From Comamonadaceae bacterium (lineage in GTDB: Bacteria; Pseudomonadota; Gammaproteobacteria; Burkholderiales; Burkholderiaceae_C): a stretch of 64,000 nucleotides of DNA. The translations under genes were made by a program, and so were the position numbers. The stretch is taken from NCBI GenBank assembly GCA_947375135.1, contig CANCER010000002.1:62001-126000 (forward strand). The letters run 5' to 3'. This document shows, piece after piece, positions 9,959 to 19,636 of the stretch; position 1 is the stretch's first letter; each line of letters begins with the position of its first letter. Below the pieces are notes generated by a model. That model saw nothing but the letters and a program-made list of their open reading frames with translations, did no database searches and had not been told where the DNA came from.

Positions 9959-11185
9959 TCACTGGGGCAGAAGGCTGCGCATCAATTGGACCAGGGTCAG
10001 GGTCTTGCGTCTCAGCTCGAAATGTTGCTGAAAATAAGCTTTGCCGTGGGCACCGAAGCGGCTGAGTTGGTCTGGCGTCATGCCCCGCATCCGCAGAACG
10101 GTCTGGGCCAGCGCGTGCACATCTCCAGCCGCACAGGCCAGACCTGCATCCGCCTGGACCAGGGTGCGTGCCACCTCGCCATTGCCGCTCACGATGATGG
10201 GCTTGGCGGCCGCCATGTAGACCTGCAGCTTATTGGGGATGGTGTGGCGGATGAGTAAATCGTCTTTGAGTGGAACCAGCAATACGGATGCTGCCGCGTA
10301 GACCGCATGGATTTCGTCGGCTGCTATCCATGCGTGCATGCGGATATTGATCAGCCCGAACCGGCTGATCTGTTCAGCCAGGCACTTGGCCTGGGTTCCG
10401 CCACCGATCAGATAAAACCGAATGTCGGGTCGATGCTGCAAAAGCCTGGCCGCAGCGACGACCGTATCCAACGATTGCACCGTACCCATGTTGCCTGCGT
10501 ATACGATCGAAAAATGCTGCCCGATTTCTTCCACCATCTGCTGACAGCTATTGTTGACGACCGTCTTGGTCGGCGCCATCCCCGATGAATTGGGGTGGTA
10601 AATGATTTTTTCCGGTGAACCGCCGCGCTGTTGCACAGACGCACGAAAGCCCTCCGAGGAAATGAGCAAGAGATCGGCATGGCGGTAGATAAAGCGCACC
10701 ACCCGCTCGACCACGCCCAACAGGAGTTTGTTGCGCACGAAACCCGTGGAGACAAGCGCCTCTGGCCAAAGGTCCTGCACCCACAGCACCAGGGGAATGC
10801 CGCGGATCCAGGCAAAGAAAAGCGCCGGCAAGGCCTGCAACAAGGGTGAAGGCGCATAGACAAACACCACATCGAAGCGCTTCTTTCGCATTGCAAAAGG
10901 CCCCAATAGACACCCCGACACAATGAACGAGAGGTAGTTCAGCGCCAGGTCCCTGGCCCGCCCCAAACGGCGTGGACGCAACGGCAAGCGGACTACATCC
11001 ATGCCTTGATGCACTTCCCGCTGCACCCCCACGGCTTTGTAGCCCGGGAAAATGGCGCCACCGGGATAGTTGGGCTTGCCGGTAAGCAAGGTAAGGTCTT
11101 CGCCGGCCTCCACCAGGCTGAGAGCAACCTCATTGATATGGAAATGCTCGGGCCAGAAGTACTGGGTCCACAGGAGGATTTTCAC
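9959..11185 (-). CDS. glycosyltransferase family 4 (WbuB/WcaI-like)
   Basis: A 408-residue GT-B enzyme. The N-terminus KILLWTQYFWPEHFHINEVA and GKPNYPGGAIFPGYK are typical of WbuB/WcaI-like transferases; the donor-binding half contains YAGNMGTVQSLDTVV. A GTG start overlaps the stop of the preceding gene (GTGA). It is the last gene of the first glycan module. Sugar specificity cannot be read from the sequence. Confidence 0.88.
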   Translation of the reverse strand: MKILLWTQYFWPEHFHINEVALSLVEAGEDLTLLTGKPNYPGGAIFPGYKAVGVQREVHQGMDVVRLPLRPRRLGRARDLALNYLSFIVSGCLLGPFAMRKKRFDVVFVYAPSPLLQALPALFFAWIRGIPLVLWVQDLWPEALVSTGFVRNKLLLGVVERVVRFIYRHADLLLISSEGFRASVQQRGGSPEKIIYHPNSSGMAPTKTVVNNSCQQMVEEIGQHFSIVYAGNMGTVQSLDTVVAAARLLQHRPDIRFYLIGGGTQAKCLAEQISRFGLINIRMHAWIAADEIHAVYAAASVLLVPLKDDLLIRHTIPNKLQVYMAAAKPIIVSGNGEVARTLVQADAGLACAAGDVHALAQTVLRMRGMTPDQLSRFGAHGKAYFQQHFELRRKTLTLVQLMRSLLPQ

Positions 11186-12207
11186 CGCAGTGCCTCTTCC
11201 AGGAACTGCGACGCCGAGTAGATCCGCAACGGGTGCTCCGGGTCCCCCAGAAAGCGCCTCAGGGCCCGCGCCATGGACATAGCAGACAGGGCATCGAAGG
11301 TTTGCACCGGGCAGGCCACGTCCCGCACATAGTCCAGTTCGGCCGCAATGATGGGCAAGCCGTGCTGTGCGGCCTCAATCAGTGGCAGCCCGAAAGACTC
11401 GGTCAACGAAGGATAGACCAGGGCCGCAGCGTTGCCGTAGAGACGATCCACCTCGGCGGCTGAAAGCGTCCCCAGGTTGACGATCTTCAGGCCCAACTGC
11501 GAAGCATGACGTTCAATGTCTCGGGCGAGTGCGGGATATTGCTGCTGGTCAACGGTCAGGGCCAGGGTGGGCTTGAGCCCGGCATCCGCCAGAAGGCGCC
11601 AGGCCTGCAGCAGGCGCTGATGGTTCTTGTGGGCCTCACCACTGGCGACGTAGACAAAATCGAACGGCTTGGGTGCAGTGCTGCCAAGCGACGCCGTATC
11701 TGGCGTGGCTTGCACGGCAAACGGAACCACTACCACGGGTACCGGACGCTTCAACCAGGAACTGAGGACTGTGGCCACCGTGGGCGTCTGCACCATGTAG
11801 CGATGGCAGTGGCCCTGCAGGTGCTTGCCCCACAAGCGTTCGATCGTGATGCGCAACCGGGTTTTCCAGGCAAAGCCCGTCAAGGGGCTGCGCTCCAGCA
11901 GCAACCGGTTCTGGATGAGCACCACCACCCGGGCCCGCAGCGGAAATAGCGGCGGCAAACTGTGCAGGCAGAGCACGGTGTCGCCTGCCCGGGCGCTGCG
12001 CCACAGCTGCCATTCGGCATGGAGACGAGAGCCGATCCGGTTGCGTACCAAAAGGGTGGTCTCCCGGGAGAAAGCCGGGGACACAGCCTGCATGCGGTAA
12101 TCGATGATGGCCTGGTCGATGCGGCCTGCAGAGGCAGCATCCAGTGCTTCCATCAGGACGCGCCCACCCCCCGTGTGCAGGTTGGGGGCAAACAGAATGG
12201 TGGCCAT
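11182..12207 (-). CDS. glycosyltransferase family 4
   Basis: A 341-residue GT-B transferase. It begins MATILFAPNLHTGGGRVLME, with the donor-site region YVASGEAHKNHQRLLQAW and YPSLTESFGLPLIEAAQHG (the E-x7-E element of GT4). An in-frame TTG two codons earlier exists, but the ATG is preferred. It sits 10 bp after the GT2 gene and overlaps the next gene by 4 bases. Donor and acceptor are unknown. Confidence 0.87.
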   Translation of the reverse strand: MATILFAPNLHTGGGRVLMEALDAASAGRIDQAIIDYRMQAVSPAFSRETTLLVRNRIGSRLHAEWQLWRSARAGDTVLCLHSLPPLFPLRARVVVLIQNRLLLERSPLTGFAWKTRLRITIERLWGKHLQGHCHRYMVQTPTVATVLSSWLKRPVPVVVVPFAVQATPDTASLGSTAPKPFDFVYVASGEAHKNHQRLLQAWRLLADAGLKPTLALTVDQQQYPALARDIERHASQLGLKIVNLGTLSAAEVDRLYGNAAALVYPSLTESFGLPLIEAAQHGLPIIAAELDYVRDVACPVQTFDALSAMSMARALRRFLGDPEHPLRIYSASQFLEEALR

Positions 12208-12217
12208 GGGCAACTCG

Positions 12218-13213
12218 TTAGCGAGCGGGACGCTTGGCCACCGCCTGCATCCACTGGCGTAGCTTGGCCCGCTGCGTCGGGTCGAGCCAGCCAGGCAGGC
12301 ACCGGGCGATTAGGTGATACAGCGTGCCGGTCAAGTACCCCAGGTGCAACGTAAACCGGCCCACGCCATGCGTCGCCGCACGCCCCTGGGCGATCTTGGC
12401 GGCATCCGGAAAGCCGCGTTTCCAGAAGCTCTGCGCCAGCCCGGCGTATAGACGCCCGGGCCCCAGTGCCTGCGTAATGGGCAGGTCTTCATCGCGCAGA
12501 TCACGGGCAAAAGCTGCATGCATGACCTGGCACTCGTGCCGCGCCAGCCTCGACTGGGTAAAGATGCCTTGCTGAGGGTGGCAGCGGGCCGCCACCAGCA
12601 CCTCCGGCAGGTGCACAAAGCGGTGCCGGGCTGCCAGGCGGAACCAGAGCTCGTAATCCTGCGTGGTGCGCAACGCCGCAACAAAGCCTCCGGCTGCGTG
12701 CAACAGACGGGCCGGTATCAGCAGGGTGCAACCGTTGATGTTGCTGCGGCATGCCAAGCGCCAGCGAAAGCCTTGGGGGGAGGTGTCGTGCAGGCAGATG
12801 TCGGTATGGCGGCCGTCATCAGAAAAAAGGCGGTAGTCCGCGTAAACCACCATATCTTCACCGGGTGATGCCGCCATCAGGGCGAGCTGCAGTTCGATTT
12901 TCCGGGGCTCGTAGAGGTCGTCATGGCTGAGCCAGCTGAAGAAGCTTCCACGCATCACCGACAACCCCAGGTTCAGCGCGGATGCCACCCCGCCATTGGC
13001 CTGACGGATGTAACGAATGCGGCTACCGTAAGCTCGCGCAATGCGCTCCGTTTGGCCGCCGTCCTGGCTGCCGTCGTTGACGACGATGACCTCGCAGTGC
13101 GGGTACGTTTGCGCAAGCGCGCTGTCAATGGCCTGCGCCAGATAGTTGGCTCCGTTGTAGACCGGGATGACGATGCTCACACGGGGGTCAACTGAAGCGG
13201 ATGGGTGGCTCAT
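12218..13213 (-). CDS. glycosyltransferase family 2
   Basis: A GT-A fold enzyme of 331 residues: VSIVIPVYNGANYLAQAIDS at the nucleotide-binding end, VVNDGSQDGG, and WLSHDDLYEPRKIE carrying the D-x-D-like metal site (about residue 98). Its ATG overlaps the stop of the ABC ATPase gene (ATGA). A C-terminal stretch rich in basic residues may associate with the membrane. Probably adds one sugar to the exported glycan. Confidence 0.88.
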   Translation of the reverse strand: MSHPSASVDPRVSIVIPVYNGANYLAQAIDSALAQTYPHCEVIVVNDGSQDGGQTERIARAYGSRIRYIRQANGGVASALNLGLSVMRGSFFSWLSHDDLYEPRKIELQLALMAASPGEDMVVYADYRLFSDDGRHTDICLHDTSPQGFRWRLACRSNINGCTLLIPARLLHAAGGFVAALRTTQDYELWFRLAARHRFVHLPEVLVAARCHPQQGIFTQSRLARHECQVMHAAFARDLRDEDLPITQALGPGRLYAGLAQSFWKRGFPDAAKIAQGRAATHGVGRFTLHLGYLTGTLYHLIARCLPGWLDPTQRAKLRQWMQAVAKRPAR

Positions 13214-14589
13214 ACGGCTTTTACAGCGTAGCAGCGCATCTGGATGAGATCCAGTGGCGCGCCCACAATGACACCGTCGATAGAGGTCTCGATCACCTTG
13301 AACAGCACCGCGTCGTGCATCCAGTCCATGTGCACATGCTCGGTCAGCGTGCCTTCGCCGATGGCCGCGGTAATCGAGTAATCGCCCAGGGCCAGGATGG
13401 GCAAGCGAAAGCCAAATTCCACCTCCCAGAACTGGCCCTGGTCTGCCGCCACGGGATGGTTTTTGTAAGCGTGGTAGGTGTTGCCGCCGATCAGCGGCTG
13501 CCCCAGACGGTCCTTGATGATGAATCCCACGATGGGCATGGCGACGTCATGTACCGCCTGGATTTGCACGCGCACACGCACCTCGCGTCCGCCCGTGCAG
13601 ATGTCCAGCACATGCCCATTGGGGGACAGGAACTTCACATCGAGGATGCGGGCATTTCCATTGCCGTGCCGCTTGGATTCGGCATTGAAGCCGAAACACG
13701 CGATTTTTTGCGTACCCGGATCCAAGCTGCCATCCTGCGCGGTGGCGACCCTTGCATGGAGCAGCGTAGCGCCTGCCTCAACGGCCGCAGACGGCTCAAC
13801 CGGGGACTCCTGGACGGTTGGGCCGGCGCGCTCTTCGGACTCCGGTGCGCGTTCTGCGCCGGTTTGCATGAAGGCGTAGTAGCGCTCGCAGGTTTCCTTG
13901 GCGCTGCCGCGAAAGCGCAGCTCGCCTGCCTCGATCCAGATCGCCTCATCGCAAAACGCGGTGACGGCGCCCATATCGTGGCTCACAAACAGGATAGAGC
14001 CGCGCTTCTTGAAATCGCGCAGGAATCGCATGCACTTCTGGGTAAAAGCGGCATCACCCACCGACAGCGCTTCATCGATGATCAGCACGTCAGCATCGAC
14101 GTGTGCGATGACCGAAAACGCCAAGCGTGCCTGCATGCCGCTGGAGTACGTCTTGACCGGCCTGTCGATGAACTCGCCGATGCCAGCGAAATTTTCGATC
14201 GCGGGCATCCGCTCATGGACTTCCTTACTGGACAGGCCATACAGGCTGCCATACATCAGGGCATTCTGTCGCCCCGTGAAATCGGGGTTGAAGCCAGAGC
14301 CCAGCTCCAGCACGGCCGCAACGCGGCCCTGCACAACCACCTTGCCCTCCGTGGCCTGCATGGTACCCGTGAGAATTTGCAGCAAGGTGCTTTTGCCCGC
14401 ACCATTGCGTCCGATGATGCCCACGCACTGGCCACGGCGGACCTCGAAGGAAATACCTTTGAGGGCATGGAAGTCGTGGTGGTAGTTGCGCCAACGCTTG
14501 AAGAGCAGCTGTTTGACGCGATCCTGAGGGCGGGCATAGATTTCATAGACCTTGCGAACCCCGCGAATATCGATGGCAATATCTTCCAT
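13210..14589 (-). CDS. wzt: polysaccharide ABC exporter ATPase with glycan-binding C-domain
   Basis: The N-terminal ~240 residues form an ABC domain of the ABCH/Wzt type: Walker A IIGRNGAGKSTLLQ, signature YSSGMQARLAF, Walker B VLIIDEALSVGDAAF. The remaining ~200 residues form a beta-sandwich with the Wzt C-terminal pattern (KFLSPNGHVLDICTGG, GFIIKDRLGQPLIGGNT). In O9a-type systems this domain binds the modified non-reducing end of the finished glycan before export. It lies 3 bp after its permease gene. The neighbouring methyltransferase could supply the end cap. Confidence 0.93.
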   Translation of the reverse strand: MEDIAIDIRGVRKVYEIYARPQDRVKQLLFKRWRNYHHDFHALKGISFEVRRGQCVGIIGRNGAGKSTLLQILTGTMQATEGKVVVQGRVAAVLELGSGFNPDFTGRQNALMYGSLYGLSSKEVHERMPAIENFAGIGEFIDRPVKTYSSGMQARLAFSVIAHVDADVLIIDEALSVGDAAFTQKCMRFLRDFKKRGSILFVSHDMGAVTAFCDEAIWIEAGELRFRGSAKETCERYYAFMQTGAERAPESEERAGPTVQESPVEPSAAVEAGATLLHARVATAQDGSLDPGTQKIACFGFNAESKRHGNGNARILDVKFLSPNGHVLDICTGGREVRVRVQIQAVHDVAMPIVGFIIKDRLGQPLIGGNTYHAYKNHPVAADQGQFWEVEFGFRLPILALGDYSITAAIGEGTLTEHVHMDWMHDAVLFKVIETSIDGVIVGAPLDLIQMRCYAVKAV

Positions 14590-14592
14590 GCT

Positions 14593-15408
14593 TCACACCA
14601 TATCGGCAAAACCGGGGCGCAGTCCCACGAACACCTTGGTGCCGATCCAAGCCACAGCCACTGCAGCGAGCACATAGATCAGGTAGCCCTGTGGCAGTTC
14701 GACAGCCCCGTGCAGACCGCTGCCGCGCACTGCCTCTACGACCAGCGTGAGCGGATTGAGGTAGAGAACGGGGCGAACGGCCGACGGAACGTTGGAGATA
14801 GGATAGAGAACCGGCGACATGAACATCAGCACCTGCGTTACCAGCGGCACCAGATTGGTGAGGTCGCGGAAGTACACGCCCATGGCAGCCAGCGCCCAGC
14901 ACAGGCCAGCGATCAGCAACACAAAGGGTGCCAGGTAGAGCGGCACCAACAGCACCGTCCAACTCACTCCACCTTGCAAAAGCGCCACCAGCGCCAGCCA
15001 GAGCGAGAAGCCAATGAAAAACTGCACCATAGCCCCGGCGATCACGGGAACGATCAAAAGCTCCAGCGGGAATACCACCTTCTTGACGTAGTTGGGGTTT
15101 TGCAGCACCAGGCCGGCTGCGCGGTTCACGCATTCCGCAAAAATATTGAAGACCAGCAACCCCGGAAACAGCGCCAGCGCGAAATACGCAATACCGTCGC
15201 CCTGTGCGCCCCAGCGCGATTTCATGAACACCCCGAACACCACGGTGTACATACCCAGCAACAAGAGTGGCTGCAGGACCAGCCAACCGACCCCAAGCAT
15301 CGATCCCGTCACACGGCCGTGAATCTCCCGGTACACCATGTGGCCCAGCAGGCCCCGATAGCGCAACACCATGGCGGGCATACCTAGCAGTGTTTTCAGT
15401 GCGCTCAT
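14593..15408 (-). CDS. wzm: polysaccharide ABC exporter permease
   Basis: A membrane permease of the ABC-2 type, about six TM helices in 271 residues. I start at MSALKTLLG, whose ATG overlaps the preceding methyltransferase stop (ATGA); the frame is open further upstream, but that part overlaps the methyltransferase gene and lacks family similarity. Conserved Wzm features are REIHGRVTGSMLGVGWLVLQ, NPNYVKKVVFPLE and GVYFRDLTNLVPL. Pairs with the following ATPase to move an undecaprenyl-linked glycan to the periplasm. Confidence 0.92.
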   Translation of the reverse strand: MSALKTLLGMPAMVLRYRGLLGHMVYREIHGRVTGSMLGVGWLVLQPLLLLGMYTVVFGVFMKSRWGAQGDGIAYFALALFPGLLVFNIFAECVNRAAGLVLQNPNYVKKVVFPLELLIVPVIAGAMVQFFIGFSLWLALVALLQGGVSWTVLLVPLYLAPFVLLIAGLCWALAAMGVYFRDLTNLVPLVTQVLMFMSPVLYPISNVPSAVRPVLYLNPLTLVVEAVRGSGLHGAVELPQGYLIYVLAAVAVAWIGTKVFVGLRPGFADMV

Positions 15409-16412
15409 ATGGCAGGGTCGGCTTGGCAACGCAGGCGATGCAGTACCGCCTGCGCCGCCGGACCAAAGGCTTGCACCGCTTCGAACTGCTGCAGGTAATG
15501 GATCAAGGCCGGCAAGTTGATGATGGTTCGGCGCAGTACTTCCAGGGGCAGGCCCGGTTGCTCGGCCATCAACTCCAGTGGCACGACCAGGGTGTTGCAC
15601 TTGGGCACCGCGTTAACCAGATGGCTCCATTCGGAAAACCGCACATCGATGACCAGGACGTCATTGCGCGCCAGCTGAAAGAACGATGGCAGCGCTTCTG
15701 AGACCAGGATCAGCCGGGGTTCTTGCCGCACTGGAACGATCGGCGAGATGATGGAATAGAACGCGCCAAACGCGCCGTAGCTTGATGAATGGTAGTCCTC
15801 GCAGATCACATGCGTGGCCTCTGGAAACTCCTGCGGCATCCAACCCGACAGATGTTTCTGCGTGCTGCCATGCGGGATGTCACCCCAATCCGAAGGTGTG
15901 TCGTGGACTTCGTGGGGCATGAAACCCAGCGGCGTGTACACAACCACTTGCACCCTGGCAACGCGGATCGCTTCCTGCAGCAGGGCTTCGCCTTCCTCTT
16001 TCTCGATGTGCTCGATCACATCGAGCAGAAAAATCGTGTCTATGCTCTTGTCCAACATGGAGCCCAGATAGGGTGTGGCGAAAGAGTTGACGACCAGTTT
16101 GTCCGGGTAGGTGTTCACCAACTGGTCCGCATAGGGGCGCCAAGGCTCCACCAGAATGTGCACCGGACAGTCCAACAGGCGCTGCGGGCGCAAGCCCGGT
16201 CCAATGTCAGCACAGGTCACCGATGGCGCCAGCAGGCCTGCAGCAATGTGGTGGAGATCTTCCTTGCTGCAATACAGCGACTGGCCAACCTGCAGGTCCG
16301 GCACCTGGATTTTCAGCCCGTGGGAGCCCACCAGAAAATAGCGCAGCTGATTGAGCTGGTTTTGCAGCAAACGGTTTTCCTGCACGAGTGCATCGACGAC
16401 TTTGGCGCTCAT
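15405..16412 (-). CDS. class I SAM methyltransferase of the glycan module
   Basis: Residues 1-25 look helical (VQENRLLQNQLNQLRYFL, coiled-coil-like). A Rossmann methyltransferase core follows with TCADIGPGLRPQRLL (SAM-binding loop) and DTIFLLDVIEHIEKEEGE, 335 residues in all. ATGA overlaps join it to both neighbours, so it is translationally coupled to the ABC permease. That position suggests methylation of the glycan, perhaps at its end. This is inference; O- versus N-methylation and target are unknown. Confidence 0.8.
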   Translation of the reverse strand: MSAKVVDALVQENRLLQNQLNQLRYFLVGSHGLKIQVPDLQVGQSLYCSKEDLHHIAAGLLAPSVTCADIGPGLRPQRLLDCPVHILVEPWRPYADQLVNTYPDKLVVNSFATPYLGSMLDKSIDTIFLLDVIEHIEKEEGEALLQEAIRVARVQVVVYTPLGFMPHEVHDTPSDWGDIPHGSTQKHLSGWMPQEFPEATHVICEDYHSSSYGAFGAFYSIISPIVPVRQEPRLILVSEALPSFFQLARNDVLVIDVRFSEWSHLVNAVPKCNTLVVPLELMAEQPGLPLEVLRRTIINLPALIHYLQQFEAVQAFGPAAQAVLHRLRCQADPAI

Positions 16413-17632
16413 GCGGCGTCTCCCAGAAGCTTGCGAAGCGGCTGCAGTTCGGCGGAGTCAGAAAACTCGCGGCTTACCAGGCTGCGTGCGTCCCGGTAGC
16501 GCGCCCTTCGGGCCTCATAGCCGGCCTCCAACAGCTGATTCACGAACGTTGCGGGACTTTTTTTCACTTCGATATTGCAGTAGTGGTTGGGGTAGTGCTT
16601 GTCCAGGAAGCGGTGAACTCCCGAAAACGTGGGCGCGCAGGCCAGGATGGGCAGGCCTGCGGCCAGGTAGACGCGGGCCTTGGAGGGAAAGGACAGGCGG
16701 GCCGTCTCTTCATGACCGGCCGCCGTGGGATAGGGCAGCAACGCCACATCCCATTTCGAGATGCGCCGTATGAGTTCATCGCGCTCCAGATGGCCATGTG
16801 AAATCACCTCTGTGCCGGCCATATGCACCGGTGCGCTGGAGCCGAACAGGTGAATCACCACCTCGCGCCCGCTGGCTCGTAACACCGAGCGGAGTGCTTC
16901 CACCGTACGCACCAGTTCCTGCCCGGCATAGAACTGCCCTACAAACACGGCATGCAGGGCGCGCGGGTCACGAATCGCAAGAAAACGGGGCTCGTCGAGC
17001 AATTGCTGCCGGATGAAGTTGTCCAGGCGAATGGCCGGTTTGCCCTGGGCTTCGAGTTGTTCCTTCCACGCATCGCTAGGGACAATATTGACCAGGGCGT
17101 TCTGTTCCAAGCGCGACAGGAGACCCTGGGCAACACGGATGATGCGACGCGGGTACTGGCGGTGCCCCATCCACCAGGAGAGCGGGTCCCACTGCTGAAG
17201 CACATAGGGCTTTCGGGCCATCCAGGCAACGATACGGTAAGCAATCACAGGCCGCTCACCCTGCACCACGAACCACACGAGGTGTGACGGATCGCGCCGC
17301 ACCCTCAGGCCCAGTTTCACCGCGGTGGCCAGCAGCGAGGCCAGGGCCAGCGCGGTCTTGACCGCGAACACCGGCTTGGCAAACAGCGGAGCGCAGCGCA
17401 ACAGAAAATTGCAGGCCCGCACCAGGAAGGTGAGCAGGCGACCGTACGTTGTACCCACGATGGCAATGGTGATGCAGTTGGGCGGCAGCTTGACCCCGGT
17501 ATCCAGACGGGACTGGTTGAACCAGTAGAAACGGAACTGGTACTCTGCCAGGCCCGACATGGCCTGGTTGAGGACCTGCCCGGCCGTGTAGCGCGCATCA
17601 GGCGGTACGTCGGACACAATGATGATGTTCAT
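16409..17632 (-). CDS. GT4-like glycosyltransferase, divergent
   Basis: The frame is open up to 17863 inside the upstream gene; I start at MNIIIVSDVPPDARYTAGQV (407 residues), with MTKS four codons earlier as alternative. The two-domain GT-B layout is inferred from HAVFVGQFYAGQELVRTVEA, IHLFGSSAPVHMAGTEVISH and LPYPTAAGHEETARLSFPSK, which resembles the donor-side part of GT4. A hydrophobic segment (LVRACNFLLRCAPLFAKPVF) suggests peripheral membrane binding. The 5' end overlaps the neighbouring GT gene by 35 bp. Confidence 0.72.
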   Translation of the reverse strand: MNIIIVSDVPPDARYTAGQVLNQAMSGLAEYQFRFYWFNQSRLDTGVKLPPNCITIAIVGTTYGRLLTFLVRACNFLLRCAPLFAKPVFAVKTALALASLLATAVKLGLRVRRDPSHLVWFVVQGERPVIAYRIVAWMARKPYVLQQWDPLSWWMGHRQYPRRIIRVAQGLLSRLEQNALVNIVPSDAWKEQLEAQGKPAIRLDNFIRQQLLDEPRFLAIRDPRALHAVFVGQFYAGQELVRTVEALRSVLRASGREVVIHLFGSSAPVHMAGTEVISHGHLERDELIRRISKWDVALLPYPTAAGHEETARLSFPSKARVYLAAGLPILACAPTFSGVHRFLDKHYPNHYCNIEVKKSPATFVNQLLEAGYEARRARYRDARSLVSREFSDSAELQPLRKLLGDAA

Positions 17633-18839
17633 ACTCTTCGTCATACAGGGTCGCCAGGCTCTTACAGAACTGGTCCAGGTTGTAGTGTTCTGCGGCATAG
17701 GCTTGCCGTGCTTGGCGCCGCCCGCCATGGTGTTTGTGCGCAAAGACGGCTGCCTCGAAGACCTCGGCATAGGCTTGTGGGTCGTGTTCGCTGCAAATCC
17801 CGTGCAGCGGCGCGTCGACCAGTTCCGGCAGCGCCGTGCCATAGGTGACGATAGGGCAGGCACCTGCTGCCATAGCTTCTATGGCCATGAGTCCGAACGC
17901 CTCCGCCTTGGACGGCATCAGGAAAAAATCCATGGCCGCGTAGTACGCCTCAATGGTCTCGTCGCCAATCCAGCCGGCATCGATGATCTGGAAATTGGGC
18001 GACAGTCCTTCGCAAAAACCTTTTTCCTGAAACGTGATGACCGTTAGCGGCGTGCCGGGATAGTTGGCCGACAGCCGCTGCAGCGCCGCGCGTACCAGGC
18101 CGATGCCCTTGTAGTCTGAATAGACCGCCCGAAAACCCACGACGATGTGCTCACCCGGGATACCCAGCTGCTCCTTGGCGGCTTGCTGCGACATGGGGTC
18201 GGCCGACTTCACGCCGAAGGGGAGCACGCGGGTTCGCAAAAAGTCCCGGTAGACCGAGCGCTGCACCAAGTCCTGCATGTGTTCAGAGGCGACGATGACC
18301 AATGGATCTATCTGCTTGACCACTGCGCGCCTTTCTTCCAGGTTGCGTGCGCAGCGGTCACGGTGCACGCGGAAGTGGTAGTCAAGATGGGGGCAAGCTT
18401 GGCAACCGGTCTCGAATCCCTCGCAACCCAGCGCGTAGATACAGTGACCATTGAGCATGAAGGGATCGTGCCAGGTCCACACCACGGGCTTGCCCGCTGC
18501 GATGCGCAGCCAGTCCTGCACCGAGAGATATTCTTCGTGAACGATATGGAAGTGCAGCACATCGGCCTGCTGATGGAACGGCAGCGCGGTGAAAGCACCG
18601 GCGTTTCGGTGGTAACCATTGATGTTTCCCGTGTAGCGCCCCAGCTTGGCCAAGGCCCGGGTGCCCACGCGAGCCGGGTTTCCCAGCGCCTGCTGGACCA
18701 CATCCGCCGGACCCCGCCGCTCTGTCCAGCAGGCAAATCGGGCACTCCAGCCGTAGGCCTCAAAACCGCCCCTGGCATCCAGGTTATTGAAACGCCGACC
18801 GATCGTGTCGTGCTTCGAAATGTTCAGTGCAACACGCAT
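17598..18839 (-). CDS. glycosyltransferase family 4
   Basis: A 413-residue GT-B protein. Motifs include VLHFHIVHEEYLSVQDWLRI, TWHDPFMLNGHCIYALGC, the donor-side VGFRAVYSDYKGIGLVRAAL and MPSKAEAFGLMAIEAMAAG (E-x7-E). It carries a cysteine-rich stretch (GCEGFETGCQACPHLD) seen in WcaC/WcaL-like transferases. It starts 2 bp after the oxygenase gene. Sugar specificity unknown. Confidence 0.87.
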   Translation of the reverse strand: MRVALNISKHDTIGRRFNNLDARGGFEAYGWSARFACWTERRGPADVVQQALGNPARVGTRALAKLGRYTGNINGYHRNAGAFTALPFHQQADVLHFHIVHEEYLSVQDWLRIAAGKPVVWTWHDPFMLNGHCIYALGCEGFETGCQACPHLDYHFRVHRDRCARNLEERRAVVKQIDPLVIVASEHMQDLVQRSVYRDFLRTRVLPFGVKSADPMSQQAAKEQLGIPGEHIVVGFRAVYSDYKGIGLVRAALQRLSANYPGTPLTVITFQEKGFCEGLSPNFQIIDAGWIGDETIEAYYAAMDFFLMPSKAEAFGLMAIEAMAAGACPIVTYGTALPELVDAPLHGICSEHDPQAYAEVFEAAVFAHKHHGGRRQARQAYAAEHYNLDQFCKSLATLYDEEYEHHHCVRRTA

Positions 18840-18841
18840 GC

Positions 18842-19624
18842 TCAGTAGTAATTACGTTCGCGGTTGCCGCGCTTATCAAGCAGGTCGCGCTTCTTCCACA
18901 AGGCGCTGTGCGGGCTTTCAACCACGACCTGCTCACCCGGTCGGCCTTCCTTGGTGTAGTAGTACAGCAGGATGGAGCGGCGGGGAACGCCTTCCGGAAA
19001 ATTCACCGGATCGGGTAATCCGTGGAAGCTCTTGTCGTGCGAGTCAAAGATCACCAGCCGGTTGAACAGCGGCGCCACCTTCTTCAGGCAGGTTTCGCCG
19101 TTTTCGTCGTAAACACCGAACTCGCCCCCCCAGTTGTCCTGCCATTCGGGGTTGAGGTAGACCAGTGCATTGAGGCGGCGGTTCAACCCCGAAGCGTCGT
19201 GGTAGTTGCCATCCACATGCACATCCAGCAAGCCGCCTCGCATGGTGACGTTCAGGCCGCCGCCGGTGAAATAGGGGTCAGGCATGATTTTCTCGATACC
19301 CATGACCCGGGACATGGCCTGCAGAAACGGTGCGCTGTTAAGGATACGCACCGCATCCACGATTCCTTCCGGAATATCGAACTCCGACCGCCACACGGTG
19401 CGGTACTTGATTTCAATATCGGCATCGTTGGCGCTCTCCCAACCTAGCTCTGTGATGGCCGGGAACCTGCGCAGGCACTCGTCGGCGAGTTCCTGGGGAA
19501 AGAAGTCATCGATCACCACATGCTTGAACGGCGCGGCAAAGTAGTCGATGCCCTCGCGCGCGGCAGTGAGGCGATTGCACGCAAGCTCGGAAAATTGCTT
19601 CAGTTGTTGTTGATTGAATGTCAT
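18842..19624 (-). CDS. 2-oxoglutarate/Fe(II)-dependent oxygenase
   Basis: A 260-residue protein with a double-stranded beta-helix fold of the prolyl-4-hydroxylase type. Likely iron ligands are H136 and D138 (LLDVHVDGN) and H201 (DKSFHGLPDP); R216 (PRRSILLYYY) probably binds 2-oxoglutarate. Such enzymes hydroxylate an unactivated carbon of a substrate. Placement inside a glycan operon, between a glycosyltransferase and a UDP-sugar epimerase, suggests a sugar, amino-sugar substituent or lipid carrier as target; that is inference. Confidence 0.85.
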   Translation of the reverse strand: MTFNQQQLKQFSELACNRLTAAREGIDYFAAPFKHVVIDDFFPQELADECLRRFPAITELGWESANDADIEIKYRTVWRSEFDIPEGIVDAVRILNSAPFLQAMSRVMGIEKIMPDPYFTGGGLNVTMRGGLLDVHVDGNYHDASGLNRRLNALVYLNPEWQDNWGGEFGVYDENGETCLKKVAPLFNRLVIFDSHDKSFHGLPDPVNFPEGVPRRSILLYYYTKEGRPGEQVVVESPHSALWKKRDLLDKRGNRERNYY

Positions 19625-19636
19625 GGCATCTTCCTT

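Noticed and set aside
13201-15387. A 728-codon plus-strand frame opposite the first ABC exporter
   Set aside because: It is antisense to clear wzt/wzm genes and has shadow-type composition.
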